From an uncultured Clostridia bacterium (GTDB lineage: Bacteria > Bacillota > Clostridia > UBA1381): DNA of 61,999 nt. The position numbers and the translations under genes are program-made. The DNA lies in the NCBI GenBank assembly GCA_947624165.1, contig CANQJC010000010.1, positions 1 through 61,999 on the forward strand, read 5' to 3'. Each line of letters begins with the position of its first letter. Positions within the stretch are counted from its first letter, which is position 1. The notes below the pieces were generated by a model. It did no database searches and was not told where the DNA came from. It saw only the letters and a list, made by a program, of their open reading frames with translations. Shown one piece after another: positions 16,798 to 25,689 of this stretch.

Positions 16798-18048
16798 ATG
16801 AAATTTAAAAAATCGTTTTGCGCGCTTCTCGCTTGTTCACTGATGGCGACAACGTGCGCTTCGGCGAAGGATAATATATTCGCGTACAATAAATTCATTT
16901 CAACGGTGATCGGACCGCAGACGGGTTACTGCGATTTCGCCGCATCGTTTGTCGGACACGAAAACGAGTATCCGAACGTGAACGATTATTTTTCGGGACT
17001 TGTTTCGGCTTTCTACGGCGAGATAGACGGCGATCTGAACAACGAGCTTGTGACCGTCGAAACGAGCGGAATAACCGTTTACCGAGCGGGATCCAAGGGC
17101 GTTGCTTTCCTCGGCTCGATAGACGCCGATCTGATCGCCAACTTCGGCGACTCTTACGCCAACGTATTCACGGTGTCGGAGGGAAGGAAAAAATACATAG
17201 GACTTGAAATGTACGGAAAGACGATAAACGAGTACGCGATGTATCTGTACGACCTCAATCCCGATACGGACGAGTTTAAGAAAATACTTGAGATAACGAG
17301 CGAATCGAACGAGGACGGTATCGAAGAAAACGTATGGGCGGCGGATAAGACGTATTATTCGTACACAAACGGCGGCGGAATAGAAACGACGATGAATCCC
17401 GACGGTTATACGGACTGCGCGCAGGCTGCCGAACAGGCTCTTGCCGACACCGCGCCGTCCGTCACGGTCAGCGCAGGTTCGATGAAAAAGAGAATATCGG
17501 GCGGAGATTCTTTGGGAAATCAAAGCGCGGACGGAGATTACCGTTTAAGCTCGTTCATGAGCGGCGCGGATCTGAAAACGTATATACGCGCCACGGGACT
17601 GCGCTTTACGGAAAAACCGATAGTCTTTTTCGAGGATCATACCGATATAGCTGCTCTTATGATAAAGCCGGATATCGTGACGGTCGTCGTGAACGGTGAA
17701 ACGATACAGTTCCCCGACCAGGACCCCGTAATAATCGACGAGAGAACGCTCGTCCCCGCCAGAGGAGTATTCGAAGCCCTCGGAGCCGTTGTGGACTGGG
17801 TGGGAGAAACGGGCGAGGTGCTTGTGAACACCGATAAGTCAAGCGTCGTTCTCACGCTTAACAAGCAGGATTACATTGTGAACGGCGAGACAAAGACGCT
17901 CGACGTACCCGCGCAGCTCATGAACGACAGGACGATGATACCGCTGCGCGCGGTCGGAGAAGCCCTCGGATGCAGCGTCGAATGGGACGATGTGTCGAAA
18001 ACGGCTTCAATTTTATCACAGACCGACGATGAAGGAGGAACCGAATAA
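16798..18048 (+). CDS. Secreted protein with C-terminal copper amine oxidase-like stalk domain
   Basis: 416 residues. Signal peptide (1-23, 'TCASAK'); a central region of about 250 residues without a recognised family, including an acidic 'EIDGDLNNELVTV' stretch reminiscent of FG-GAP/VCBS blades; C-terminal copper amine oxidase N-terminal-like domain (about 295-410) with two repeats: 'VIIDERTLVPARGVFEALGA' and 'MNDRTMIPLRAVGEALG'. In Clostridia this domain is a surface or wall-associated module, not an oxidase. It begins 25 nt after trpA and its stop overlaps the ppa start (TAATG), so it sits inside the trp-ppa transcription unit. Function unknown. Confidence 0.75.
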   Translation: MKFKKSFCALLACSLMATTCASAKDNIFAYNKFISTVIGPQTGYCDFAASFVGHENEYPNVNDYFSGLVSAFYGEIDGDLNNELVTVETSGITVYRAGSKGVAFLGSIDADLIANFGDSYANVFTVSEGRKKYIGLEMYGKTINEYAMYLYDLNPDTDEFKKILEITSESNEDGIEENVWAADKTYYSYTNGGGIETTMNPDGYTDCAQAAEQALADTAPSVTVSAGSMKKRISGGDSLGNQSADGDYRLSSFMSGADLKTYIRATGLRFTEKPIVFFEDHTDIAALMIKPDIVTVVVNGETIQFPDQDPVIIDERTLVPARGVFEALGAVVDWVGETGEVLVNTDKSSVVLTLNKQDYIVNGETKTLDVPAQLMNDRTMIPLRAVGEALGCSVEWDDVSKTASILSQTDDEGGTE

Positions 18049-18578
18049 TGTCAAACATATGGCATGACATAAGCCCGAAAAGAATTTCGCCCGAGAGGTT
18101 TATGGCTGTTATCGAGATACCGAAAGGCGTGAAAAACAAGTATGAGATGGATAAGGAAACGGGCTTGCTTCGTCTCGACCGCGTACTGTACACATCGACG
18201 CACTATCCCGCGAATTACGGATTTATTCCGCGTACATACGCCGCCGACAACGACCCGCTCGACGTGCTCGTGCTTTGTCAGGAATCTATCGTGCCGATGA
18301 CGCTCGTGGAATGTTATCCGATAGGCGTTATGAAAATGATAGACAACGACCAGGTCGATGAAAAAATCATCGCTATCCCGTTTAACGATCCTTCATACGC
18401 GTCATACACCGATATAGAGCAGCTTCCCAAACATACCTTCGACGAGATATCGCACTTTTTCAGAGTGTATAAGTCGCTCGAAGGCAAGGAAACCGTGGTA
18501 AACGAGGTCTGCGGACCGGACGACGCAAAGGAAATTATTAAGAATTGTATCGCGTCCTATAAAGACGCGTACTGCTGA
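18048..18578 (+). CDS. ppa: Inorganic pyrophosphatase, family I
   Basis: 176 residues, standard for bacterial soluble PPase. Hydrolyses pyrophosphate, pulling biosynthetic reactions such as the TrpD step, which releases PPi. 'YPANYGFIPRTY' and 'DNDPLDVLVL' are active-site segments with the metal-binding Asp residues. Translation start overlaps the upstream stop by one base and AAGGAGG (18032-18038) lies inside the upstream gene. Last gene of the unit; a strong terminator follows. Confidence 0.95.
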   Translation: MSNIWHDISPKRISPERFMAVIEIPKGVKNKYEMDKETGLLRLDRVLYTSTHYPANYGFIPRTYAADNDPLDVLVLCQESIVPMTLVECYPIGVMKMIDNDQVDEKIIAIPFNDPSYASYTDIEQLPKHTFDEISHFFRVYKSLEGKETVVNEVCGPDDAKEIIKNCIASYKDAYC

Positions 18579-18581
18579 ATC

Positions 18582-18612
18582 AAAAAGCCTGCCCATCGGG
18601 CGGGCTTTTTAT
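18582..18612 (+). terminator. Terminator of the trpDCFA-ppa unit
   Basis: Stem AGCCTGCCC/GGGCGGGCT with one G-U pair and an ATC loop, flanked by A-run and T-run. Confidence 0.9.
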
Positions 18613-18751
18613 ATTTGCCGCGCGGCGCGCAAAGCGTCCGCCGCTGTACAGCCGTGACGTGAAAAATATGCAGCATTATGTCGTTTTGTGTAAAATGCTG
18701 TAATTTTACAACATTATATTCGTATAATTTGGTATAAATTACAAAAACCAC

Positions 18752-18780
18752 TTGACAACTACATCATTTCATGATATACT
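18752..18780 (+). promoter_or_regulatory. Promoter of sigH
   Basis: TTGACA (18752-18757), 17 bp, TATACT (18775-18780), 40 bp before the sigH ATG. Confidence 0.8.
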
Positions 18781-18820
18781 ATAATTTGTACTTATATCAG
18801 AAAAGGGAAAAGATGCGACA

Positions 18821-19447
18821 ATGACGGAGACGAAGAAAAATCTTGAGGAATTAACGGACGAGCAGCTTGTTGTCACGGCGCAGCGCGGAGACAGCGACGC
18901 GCTCGAAGCCATAATGTCGAGATATAAAAAACTCGTCTGCGCAAAGTCGAAGCCGTATTTTCTCGCGGGTGCTGATAACGACGATATCATGCAGGAGGGA
19001 TTTATCGGTCTTTATAAGGCGGTAAAGGACTTCAGAGCGGAGCGTTTCCCCGTTTTCCGCGCGTTTGCGTCGGTATGCGTTACGCGCCGCATAATAACCG
19101 CGGTCAAGGCGGCTTCGAGAAAGAAGCATCAGCCCTTAAATTCTTACGTGTCACTTGACAAGAATACCTATGACGACGAGAGCGATACAAAGCTTTCGGA
19201 CGTTATGGCGTTAGGCGAGCTTCAAGACCCCGAAGCTATACTGATTGACCGCGAGAATGTGGACGGTATGGAGTATAAAATAAACAAAACGCTCAGCAAG
19301 CTGGAGACACAGGTTTTGATGTGTCATCTCGAGGGTTTGTCTTACAGCGAGATTGCGTCAAGGGTAGGCAAGGATACGAAAGCAGTTGACAACGCAATTC
19401 AGCGTATCAAGAAGAAGCTGGAAAGCGCGCTTCGTGAAAGCGACTGA
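18821..19447 (+). CDS. sigH: RNA polymerase sigma-H factor (early sporulation/stationary phase)
   Basis: 208 residues. Region 2 reads 'GADNDDIMQEGFIGLYKAVK' as in SigH/Spo0H; 'QPLNSYVSLDKNTYDDESD' closely matches the linker segment of Bacillus SigH; region 4 carries the helix-turn-helix 'GLSYSEIASRVGKDTKAVDN'. In Firmicutes SigH drives entry into sporulation. Has its own promoter and a following zinc-ribbon gene 32 nt downstream, probably co-transcribed. Confidence 0.93.
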   Translation: MTETKKNLEELTDEQLVVTAQRGDSDALEAIMSRYKKLVCAKSKPYFLAGADNDDIMQEGFIGLYKAVKDFRAERFPVFRAFASVCVTRRIITAVKAASRKKHQPLNSYVSLDKNTYDDESDTKLSDVMALGELQDPEAILIDRENVDGMEYKINKTLSKLETQVLMCHLEGLSYSEIASRVGKDTKAVDNAIQRIKKKLESALRESD

Positions 19448-19479
19448 ACGTAAGAGAATAATTAAAGTGAGGTATGGAA

Positions 19480-19752
19480 ATGTACGAGGATAAGACTTTA
19501 GTATGCAAAGACTGCGGAAACGAATTTGTATTCACCGCGGGCGAACAGGAATTTTATGCGGAAAAGGGTTTTCAGAACGAGCCGCTGCGCTGCCCGGACT
19601 GCCGCAGAGCGCGTAAGGAGAATCTGCGTAAAAACAGAGAGATGTTTGAAATCGTATGCGCTTCATGCGGCAAGGTCGATAAGGTTCCGTTCGAGCCGAG
19701 AAACGACAAGCCTGTATATTGCAGCGAATGTTTCGCAAACATGAACGCGTAA
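19480..19752 (+). CDS. Small zinc-ribbon protein
   Basis: 90 residues with three CxxC pairs ('CKDCG', 'CPDCRRA', 'CASCG') plus a final 'YCSEC', arranged as two zinc ribbons; the 'MYEDKTLVCKDCGNEFVFTA' start is typical of a conserved Firmicutes zinc-ribbon family of unknown function. The second ATG (19480) is preferred because GAGG lies 7 nt upstream of it; the ATG at 19474 is too close. Likely binds zinc and nucleic acid or protein; role unknown. Confidence 0.85.
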   Translation: MYEDKTLVCKDCGNEFVFTAGEQEFYAEKGFQNEPLRCPDCRRARKENLRKNREMFEIVCASCGKVDKVPFEPRNDKPVYCSECFANMNA

Positions 19753-19827
19753 AATATAATATACGAAAAGAAAGGGACGCCGCGGCGTTCCTTTTGCATT
19801 ATTCACAAAATGTTCAAATAATGTTTA

Positions 19828-19857
19828 TTGACACGCGCCGCCGCGCGGTAGTATAAT
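19828..19857 (+). promoter_or_regulatory. Consensus promoter of the PepSY gene
   Basis: TTGACA (19828-19833), 18 bp, TATAAT (19852-19857); both hexamers perfect. Confidence 0.85.
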
Positions 19858-19895
19858 TATTGTATAATATAAACGAAATGAAAGGAATGATCACT

Positions 19896-20888
19896 GTGAA
19901 AAAGATTGCTTTGGGTTTTGTGATAGGCGCGCTCGTATGCGGCGCAATAGGCGTTTTCGCTTCATATTCGTCATATACGACTAAGGATAATCCTTATCCC
20001 GTTACGCTTGACGGACGTGAGATAAAAATTGAAGGCTATAATATCGAAGGAAATACTTATTTCAAGCTGCGCGATATCGCCGACGCGGTGGGCGGCTTCA
20101 CGGTCGATTTTAAAGATAATAAAATAGTGCTCACGACGGGCGGCGGGGATACGCCGTTATCAGCCGCGCCGCAGACGGCGGCTGCTCCGTCCGACGGAGA
20201 CATAGGACTTGAAAAGGCTAAGGAGATCGCGCTCAACAAAGCGGGTCTGACAGAGAACGACGTTGTATTCGCAAAGACGCTCCGCGAGATCGACGACGGC
20301 ATTCTTCAGTATGAAATCGAGTTTTTAAAGGATAATACGGAATATTCGGCTGACGTGCGCGCGTCCGACGGCGAGATAATCAAGTGGGATATAGATACGG
20401 AACGCGCTCCTGCCGCTCCGGCTTCCGGCGATATAGACGTAGAAAAGGCGAAGGAGATCGCCGCCGCAAAAGCGGGATACGGTGTGTCAGACGTTACGTT
20501 TACAAAGCAGCACATGGATATAGACAACGGAGTACGCGTGTATGAGATAGACTTCATAAAGGATAATACGGAGTATTCGGCTGACGTGCGAGCGTCCGAC
20601 GGAACGATACTCGACTGGGACGAGGACAGAGGTATAACGATGGCGTCGCCCTCGACCGCTCCCGACGAATCAGCCGCGTCCGGCGCGATAACGGCGGACA
20701 GAGCTAAAGAGATCGCGCTCAATAAAGCGGGATTTGACGAAAGCGACGTTACGGGACTTCGCGTCAAGTACGACAGAGACGACGGCGTTAATAAATACGA
20801 CGTGGAATTTAGGAACGGAAGAAACGAATATTCCGTCGAGGTCAGAGCATCCGACGGCGAAATACTCGAATACGACATAGACGATTAA
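19896..20888 (+). CDS. Exported protein with stalk-type domain and three PepSY domains
   Basis: 330 residues from GTG 19896, 9 nt after AAAGGA; the open frame extends 12 codons upstream but without such a site. N-terminal membrane/signal segment (1-24); a short copper amine oxidase-like half-domain ('NTYFKLRDIADAVGGF'); then three PepSY repeats (about 100-165, 185-250, 265-330), each with 'KAKEIA..KAG...DV' and 'EYSADVRASDG' or close variants. PepSY domains are thought to inhibit or shield proteases at the cell surface. The repeats differ enough to be old duplications. Monocistronic between its own promoter and terminator. Confidence 0.85.
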   Translation: MKKIALGFVIGALVCGAIGVFASYSSYTTKDNPYPVTLDGREIKIEGYNIEGNTYFKLRDIADAVGGFTVDFKDNKIVLTTGGGDTPLSAAPQTAAAPSDGDIGLEKAKEIALNKAGLTENDVVFAKTLREIDDGILQYEIEFLKDNTEYSADVRASDGEIIKWDIDTERAPAAPASGDIDVEKAKEIAAAKAGYGVSDVTFTKQHMDIDNGVRVYEIDFIKDNTEYSADVRASDGTILDWDEDRGITMASPSTAPDESAASGAITADRAKEIALNKAGFDESDVTGLRVKYDRDDGVNKYDVEFRNGRNEYSVEVRASDGEILEYDIDD

Positions 20889-20893
20889 AAACG

Positions 20894-20929
20894 AAAAAGA
20901 CCGCCCGTGCTTAAGGGCGGTCTTTTTTT
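20894..20929 (+). terminator. Terminator of the PepSY gene
   Basis: Perfect 12-bp stem AAAAGACCGCCC/GGGCGGTCTTTT (20895-20906, 20915-20926) followed by T. Confidence 0.92.
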
Positions 20930-20935
20930 GTGAGG

Positions 20936-20964
20936 TTGACATAACGGCATATATGTGATAAAAT
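20936..20964 (+). promoter_or_regulatory. Promoter of the symporter-GH105 unit
   Basis: TTGACA (20936-20941), 17 bp, TAAAAT (20959-20964). Confidence 0.75.
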
Positions 20965-21000
20965 TTCATATATATATTTTGCAAAAGGAATGATTATTCA

Positions 21001-22449
21001 ATGAACAACGGAGAATTTTTTGCGACAGTGGGAAACGTACTGAAAAATATAGACGATTTTGTCTGGGGTATACCGCTGATATTGCTCATAATCCTTACGG
21101 GCATATATTTGAGCGTGAGAATGAAAGGGCTTCAGATCCGTCATCTCGGGAAAGCCTTAAAATACATGGTACTTAACGAGAAAGGCGGCACGGGCGAGGT
21201 ATCGAGCTTCGGCGCGCTCTGTACCGCGCTGAGCGCGACGATAGGAACGGGTAATATCGTCGGCGTGGCGACGGCGATCGCCGCGGGCGGTCCCGGCGCG
21301 CTGTTCTGGATGATCGTCGCCGCGTTTTTCGGTATGGCGACAAAATACAGCGAAGGATTCCTCGCCATAAAATACAGAAGCATAGACGATGACGGTCATG
21401 TTCTCGGAGGTCCGTTTTATTACATAGAAAAGGGTATGGGTGAAAAATGGAAATGGCTTGCCAAGATTTTCGCATTTTTCGGACTTTGCGTCGGCATATT
21501 CGGCATAGGAACATTTACGCAGATAAACGGCATCACGAGCGCGGTCACGAATTTCTTTGACCCCAACGTGTCGTGGTCCGTCAGCATTTTCGGAAGAGAA
21601 ATATCATGGGTGGTCGTTATAACGGGAATCATCGTGACACTGTGTACCGCGCTTGTGATAATAGGCGGTATAAAGCGTATATCTCACGTATCGCAGGTAG
21701 TCGTCCCGTTTATGGCTGTAATGTATGTACTGTTCGCGGTCGCGCTGCTCGTATGTAACGCCGGAAGGATCCCGTCGGCAATCGGTGAGATCGTCCGCGG
21801 AGCGTTCGGGTGCGGAGACGCCGTCTCGGGCATACGCGCCGCCGCAGGAGGAGTTCTCGGCGCGATGACGGCGGCGATGCAGAACGGCGTTGCGCGCGGT
21901 ATATTTTCAAACGAAGCGGGACTCGGAAGCGCGCCTATTGCGGCGGCTGCCGCGCGTACTAAGGATACGGTCAGACAGGGTCTCGTATCAATGATGGGAA
22001 CGTTTATAGACACGGTAGTTATATGTACAATGACGGGGCTTTCTATCGTGATAGCAGGTTCGTGGGCAAAGGAAGGACTTGTGGGAGTAGCGATAACGAC
22101 AGACGCGTTTCAGAGTGGACTGCCGTTCGCACCCGCCGTGTCGTCGTTTGTCTTGATGCTGTGTCTCGTGTTCTTCGCGTTCACCACCATTCTCGGCTGG
22201 AATTATTACAGCGAGCGGTGTCTCGCATATCTTATGGGCAGCAACAAATCCGTCACATGGTATAAGTGGGTATATGTGCTGGCGGTGTTTATCGGCCCGT
22301 ACATGACAGTTTCGGCGGTATGGACGATAGCGGATATATTCAACGGTCTTATGGCTATCCCGAACATTATCGCCATACTCGCGCTGAGCGGAGTAATAGC
22401 GAAGGAAACGAACGAATATTTTAAATCTAAGGCGTATTTGAAAAAATAA
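21001..22449 (+). CDS. Alanine/glycine:cation symporter (AGCS family)
   Basis: 482 residues with about 11 membrane spans. AGCS hallmarks: 'GEVSSFGALCTALSATIGTG' followed by NIVGVATAI near residue 70, and 'GVARGIFSNEAGLGSAPIAA' in the middle. Imports alanine or glycine with Na+ (or H+). First gene of a plus-strand run (GH105, cysE, azlC, azlD) with gaps of about 20 nt or less. Confidence 0.93.
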   Translation: MNNGEFFATVGNVLKNIDDFVWGIPLILLIILTGIYLSVRMKGLQIRHLGKALKYMVLNEKGGTGEVSSFGALCTALSATIGTGNIVGVATAIAAGGPGALFWMIVAAFFGMATKYSEGFLAIKYRSIDDDGHVLGGPFYYIEKGMGEKWKWLAKIFAFFGLCVGIFGIGTFTQINGITSAVTNFFDPNVSWSVSIFGREISWVVVITGIIVTLCTALVIIGGIKRISHVSQVVVPFMAVMYVLFAVALLVCNAGRIPSAIGEIVRGAFGCGDAVSGIRAAAGGVLGAMTAAMQNGVARGIFSNEAGLGSAPIAAAAARTKDTVRQGLVSMMGTFIDTVVICTMTGLSIVIAGSWAKEGLVGVAITTDAFQSGLPFAPAVSSFVLMLCLVFFAFTTILGWNYYSERCLAYLMGSNKSVTWYKWVYVLAVFIGPYMTVSAVWTIADIFNGLMAIPNIIAILALSGVIAKETNEYFKSKAYLKK

Positions 22450-22469
22450 ATACCGAACGGGGAATTTGA

Positions 22470-23570
22470 ATGAATAATTACACGGCGATCGATTGCGGAG
22501 CGGCGGGAGCGGCGACTATCATGAAAAAATATTCTCCCGAAACTCTTCCTCCGTCGGACAGATTCCATTATCATCAGGGAGTGTTCCTGACGGGACTTTG
22601 GGAGCTTTATTCCGTTACGGGAGATACGAAGTATTTTGATTACATAAAGGCGTGGGTCGACTTCAACGTTAAGGAGGACGGGAGCGTTCCGTCCGCGCAT
22701 CTTGACGAATTTGACGATATGCAGCCCGCCGTCCTGCTAATAAACCTCTACGACGCGACGGGAGACGAGCGTTACAAAACCGCGCTCGACGCGATAATCG
22801 AGGCGGCGCGGAGAAGTCCGAAAAACGCCGCGGGCGGATTTTGGCACAAGAGACATTTAAAAAATCAAATGTGGCTTGACTGTATGTACATGATGGGTCT
22901 GCTTCTGACGAAATACGCGCTCAGATTCGACGAGCCGTATCTTATCGAAGTTGTGTCGCGGCAGATGGAGCTTATGTACGAGCACATGAGGGACCCGAAA
23001 ACGGGACTTTTATATCACGCGTGGGATATTTCGCGCGCGGCGCGCTGGGCGGATCCCGTCACAGGCTGTTCGCCCGCTCACTGGGGCAGAGCGATGGGCT
23101 GGTTTACGGTCGCCGCTGCGGAGATAGCGTGCCTGCTGCCCAAAACTCACTCTTACCGGCCACGCGCCGCCGAGATAGCCGTGAAAACGGCTGCCGCTGC
23201 CGCAAGGTACCAGGACGAAACGACGGGGCTGTGGTATCAGGTGACGGATAAAGGCGCGGATAAGCGTAACTGGTTTGAGACGTCCTGCTCCGCGTTGTTT
23301 GTGTACGCTATGGCGCGTCTGCGCGGAAACGATATTGTCGACGATTGCTTTGACGATAATATACGTAAAGGATATGAGGGAGTAATAAGCAGAACGAAAA
23401 CGGAAAACGGTCTGCTCACGCTCGACGGAGTGTGTATCGGTACGGGCGTGGGTGACGAATCATTTTATTTTTCGCGTCCCACCGTTTCGACGGATCTGCA
23501 CGGAATGGGAGCGTTTGTGCTTATGTGCGCGCAACTCGGCAAAAACGAGCTGCAAAAAAGATGCCGATAA
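22470..23570 (+). CDS. GH105 unsaturated rhamnogalacturonyl hydrolase
   Basis: 366 residues, no signal peptide, so cytoplasmic. An (alpha/alpha)6 barrel enzyme of the YteR/YesR type: 'QMWLDCMYMMGLLL' holds the Asp that hydrates the unsaturated bond, with 'RFHYHQGVFLTGLWELY' early and 'WGRAMGWFTVAAAEI' later. It removes the 4,5-unsaturated galacturonosyl residue left by rhamnogalacturonan lyases such as the PL11 at 7824. The gene lies 20 nt after the symporter and 9 nt before cysE, an unusual setting with amino-acid genes rather than other pectin genes. Confidence 0.92.
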   Translation: MNNYTAIDCGAAGAATIMKKYSPETLPPSDRFHYHQGVFLTGLWELYSVTGDTKYFDYIKAWVDFNVKEDGSVPSAHLDEFDDMQPAVLLINLYDATGDERYKTALDAIIEAARRSPKNAAGGFWHKRHLKNQMWLDCMYMMGLLLTKYALRFDEPYLIEVVSRQMELMYEHMRDPKTGLLYHAWDISRAARWADPVTGCSPAHWGRAMGWFTVAAAEIACLLPKTHSYRPRAAEIAVKTAAAAARYQDETTGLWYQVTDKGADKRNWFETSCSALFVYAMARLRGNDIVDDCFDDNIRKGYEGVISRTKTENGLLTLDGVCIGTGVGDESFYFSRPTVSTDLHGMGAFVLMCAQLGKNELQKRCR

Positions 23571-23579
23571 GGAGTGATG

Positions 23580-24482
23580 ATGTTGAAGGAGATTACCGAA
23601 AAGCTGATAAGCGATATACTCGACAGCTATAAGCAATTTGACACGACAAACAGGATAGACGCTGAAAATATGCTCGGCAAGGACGTTTTGATAGAAATCA
23701 TAGAAGAGCTGCGGAAACTGCTTTTCCCCGGATTCTTCGATAACAACCGCGCGCGGAGCGAATATATAAAATTTCTTGTCGGCGAACGAATCGAATTTAT
23801 ACAGTACAATCTCCGCAAGCAGATTGCGAAGGCACTCGGAAATATGGAAGTATGCGCCGAATGTAAAAAATCGGCGATAAACAAAAAGGCGGAGAAGATA
23901 GTATATGATTTTCTGGGAAAAATCTGCAAGATACGCGAATACCTGTATACGGACATACGCGCCGCCTATAACGGCGACCCCGCCGCGTACAGCACGGAGG
24001 AGATCATATTTTCATATCCCGGTCTTTTCGCCGTCACAGTTTACAGAATAGCTCATGAGCTGTGGCTTCTGGACGTGCCGATGATACCGAGGATAATGAC
24101 GGAGTACGCGCACAGCGTAACGGGAATAGACATTCATCCCGGCGCGGAAATAGGCAAATATTTCTTCATCGACCACGGTACGGGCATAGTTATAGGCGAA
24201 ACGACAAAAATAGGCGACAACGTTAAGATTTATCAGGGAGTGACGCTCGGCGCGCTGTCCACGCGAAAGGGACAGGAGCTTAAGGGCGTGAAGCGTCACC
24301 CGACAATAGGCGACAACGTGACGATTTATTCCGGCACATCTATCCTCGGCGGCGACACGGTTATCGGCAGCGGAGCGACAATAGGCGGCAACGCGTTCAT
24401 AGTAAGCTCGGTGCCGGAGGGTATGACCGTGCGCGTCAAAACCCCCGAGCTTGAATACACTAAAGAAGCGACGGAGCTTTAA
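23580..24482 (+). CDS. cysE: Serine O-acetyltransferase
   Basis: About 300 residues, the longer CysE/EpsC-type form. Transfers acetyl from acetyl-CoA to serine for cysteine synthesis. The left-handed beta-helix shows hexapeptide repeats ('GTGIVIGETTKIGDNVKIYQ', 'RHPTIGDNVTIYSGTSILGG') with catalytic 'FFIDHGTGIVIG' and 'DIHPGAEIG'. Several candidate starts (GTG 23574, ATG 23577, ATG 23580) follow AAGGAG; 23580 has the best spacing. Cysteine synthase is not in the window. Confidence 0.93.
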   Translation: MLKEITEKLISDILDSYKQFDTTNRIDAENMLGKDVLIEIIEELRKLLFPGFFDNNRARSEYIKFLVGERIEFIQYNLRKQIAKALGNMEVCAECKKSAINKKAEKIVYDFLGKICKIREYLYTDIRAAYNGDPAAYSTEEIIFSYPGLFAVTVYRIAHELWLLDVPMIPRIMTEYAHSVTGIDIHPGAEIGKYFFIDHGTGIVIGETTKIGDNVKIYQGVTLGALSTRKGQELKGVKRHPTIGDNVTIYSGTSILGGDTVIGSGATIGGNAFIVSSVPEGMTVRVKTPELEYTKEATEL

Positions 24483-24503
24483 CGCGCGGAAAGAGGATAA
24501 ACG

Positions 24504-25202
24504 ATGAATAAAGATACTGTAAAGAAAGCGTTCGGCGCGTCGCTTCCCATCATGGCGGGATATATCGTATTGGGAATGGGATTCGGCGTGCTTCTGAGAG
24601 CCAAGGGATACTCGTTCCTGTGGGCGATATTGATAAGTCTTACCGTCTATTCGGGAACGATGCAGTATGTCGGAGTAAATCTTCTCGCGTCCGGCGCGTC
24701 GATAATCTCAACGGCTCTGATGACGCTTATGGTAAACGCGAGACACCTGTTTTACGGCATTTCCATGCTTGAACGTTATCGCGGTATGGGTTGGCGCAAG
24801 TGGTACGCATTCTTCGGTCTGACGGACGAAACGTACTCTATCCTCTGTCTTGACCCCGAACTGCCGCCGAACGTGAACAGGGCTGATTTTAATTTTCTTT
24901 TGACGCTGTTTAATCAATGCTATTGGATCATAGGCGGCGTATTGGGCGCGGTTCTGGCAAGCGCGGTCCCGTTCAACTCGACGGGACTTGATTTTTCGAT
25001 GACGGCGTTGTTTGTGAGCGTGTTTGTCGAACAGTGGGAGAAAAATAAAAATCATATTCCCGCCGTATTGGGCGCGCTCATATCGTTCGCGTGTCTTTTG
25101 ATTTTCGGCGCGGACAATTTCCTGATACCGTCCATGATAGGAATAAGCATAGCTCTTTTCGTTTTCAGAAAAAGAATAGAAGGGGGCGCGGAAAATGGTT
25201 GA
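24504..25202 (+). CDS. azlC: AzlC-family amino-acid exporter subunit
   Basis: 232 residues with about 5-7 membrane spans; 'VYSGTMQYVGVNLLASGAS' and 'NARHLFYGISMLERY' are AzlC signatures. Pairs with the small AzlD protein to export branched-chain amino acids or analogues. The 3' end overlaps azlD by 8 nt. Confidence 0.92.
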   Translation: MNKDTVKKAFGASLPIMAGYIVLGMGFGVLLRAKGYSFLWAILISLTVYSGTMQYVGVNLLASGASIISTALMTLMVNARHLFYGISMLERYRGMGWRKWYAFFGLTDETYSILCLDPELPPNVNRADFNFLLTLFNQCYWIIGGVLGAVLASAVPFNSTGLDFSMTALFVSVFVEQWEKNKNHIPAVLGALISFACLLIFGADNFLIPSMIGISIALFVFRKRIEGGAENG

Positions 25203-25524
25203 CGTTAAGCAATCGCTTATCATAATCGCGGTCATGGCTCTTGTCACGCTCGCCCTGCGTCTGCTTCCGTATTTTCTGTTTTCAAAAAATACGCCGAAAG
25301 CGGTCTTATACCTCGGCAACGTCCTGCCGTATGCGATCGTGGCTATGCTTTTGGTATACTGTCTCAAGGGGACGGACTTCGCGGGCGCGGGACACGGCGT
25401 TCCCGAGATAGTGTCGGTGACGCTTGTCGCAATACTCCATAAATGGAAGCATAATACGCTTCTTTCCATTCTCGCGGGAACGGTGTGCTATATGTTTCTC
25501 GTACAGGCCGTGTTTCCCTCTTGA
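25195..25524 (+). CDS. azlD: AzlD-family amino-acid exporter small subunit
   Basis: 109 residues, four predicted membrane spans, with 'LALRLLPYFLFSKNTPKAVL' and 'YLGNVLPYAIVAMLLVYCLK' typical of AzlD. Translationally coupled to azlC. Confidence 0.9.
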   Translation: MVDVKQSLIIIAVMALVTLALRLLPYFLFSKNTPKAVLYLGNVLPYAIVAMLLVYCLKGTDFAGAGHGVPEIVSVTLVAILHKWKHNTLLSILAGTVCYMFLVQAVFPS

Positions 25525-25616
25525 CGCGTGTTTGGCGCGGGAGGGTAGCATGATTTCAAAAATATAAAAAAATTGTTAAGAATTATTAAAATTTAATAAA
25601 GAAACAGCCGTTGGCA

Positions 25617-25645
25617 TTGACATACAAGTTTTACGGGACTATAAT
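25617..25645 (+). promoter_or_regulatory. Perfect consensus promoter for the HD-CmpB pair
   Basis: TTGACA (25617-25622), 17 bp, TATAAT (25640-25645). Confidence 0.85.
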
Positions 25646-25689
25646 GTAATCTGAAGCGATATGTTTATGAAAGGAATGTGCGTTTTACG

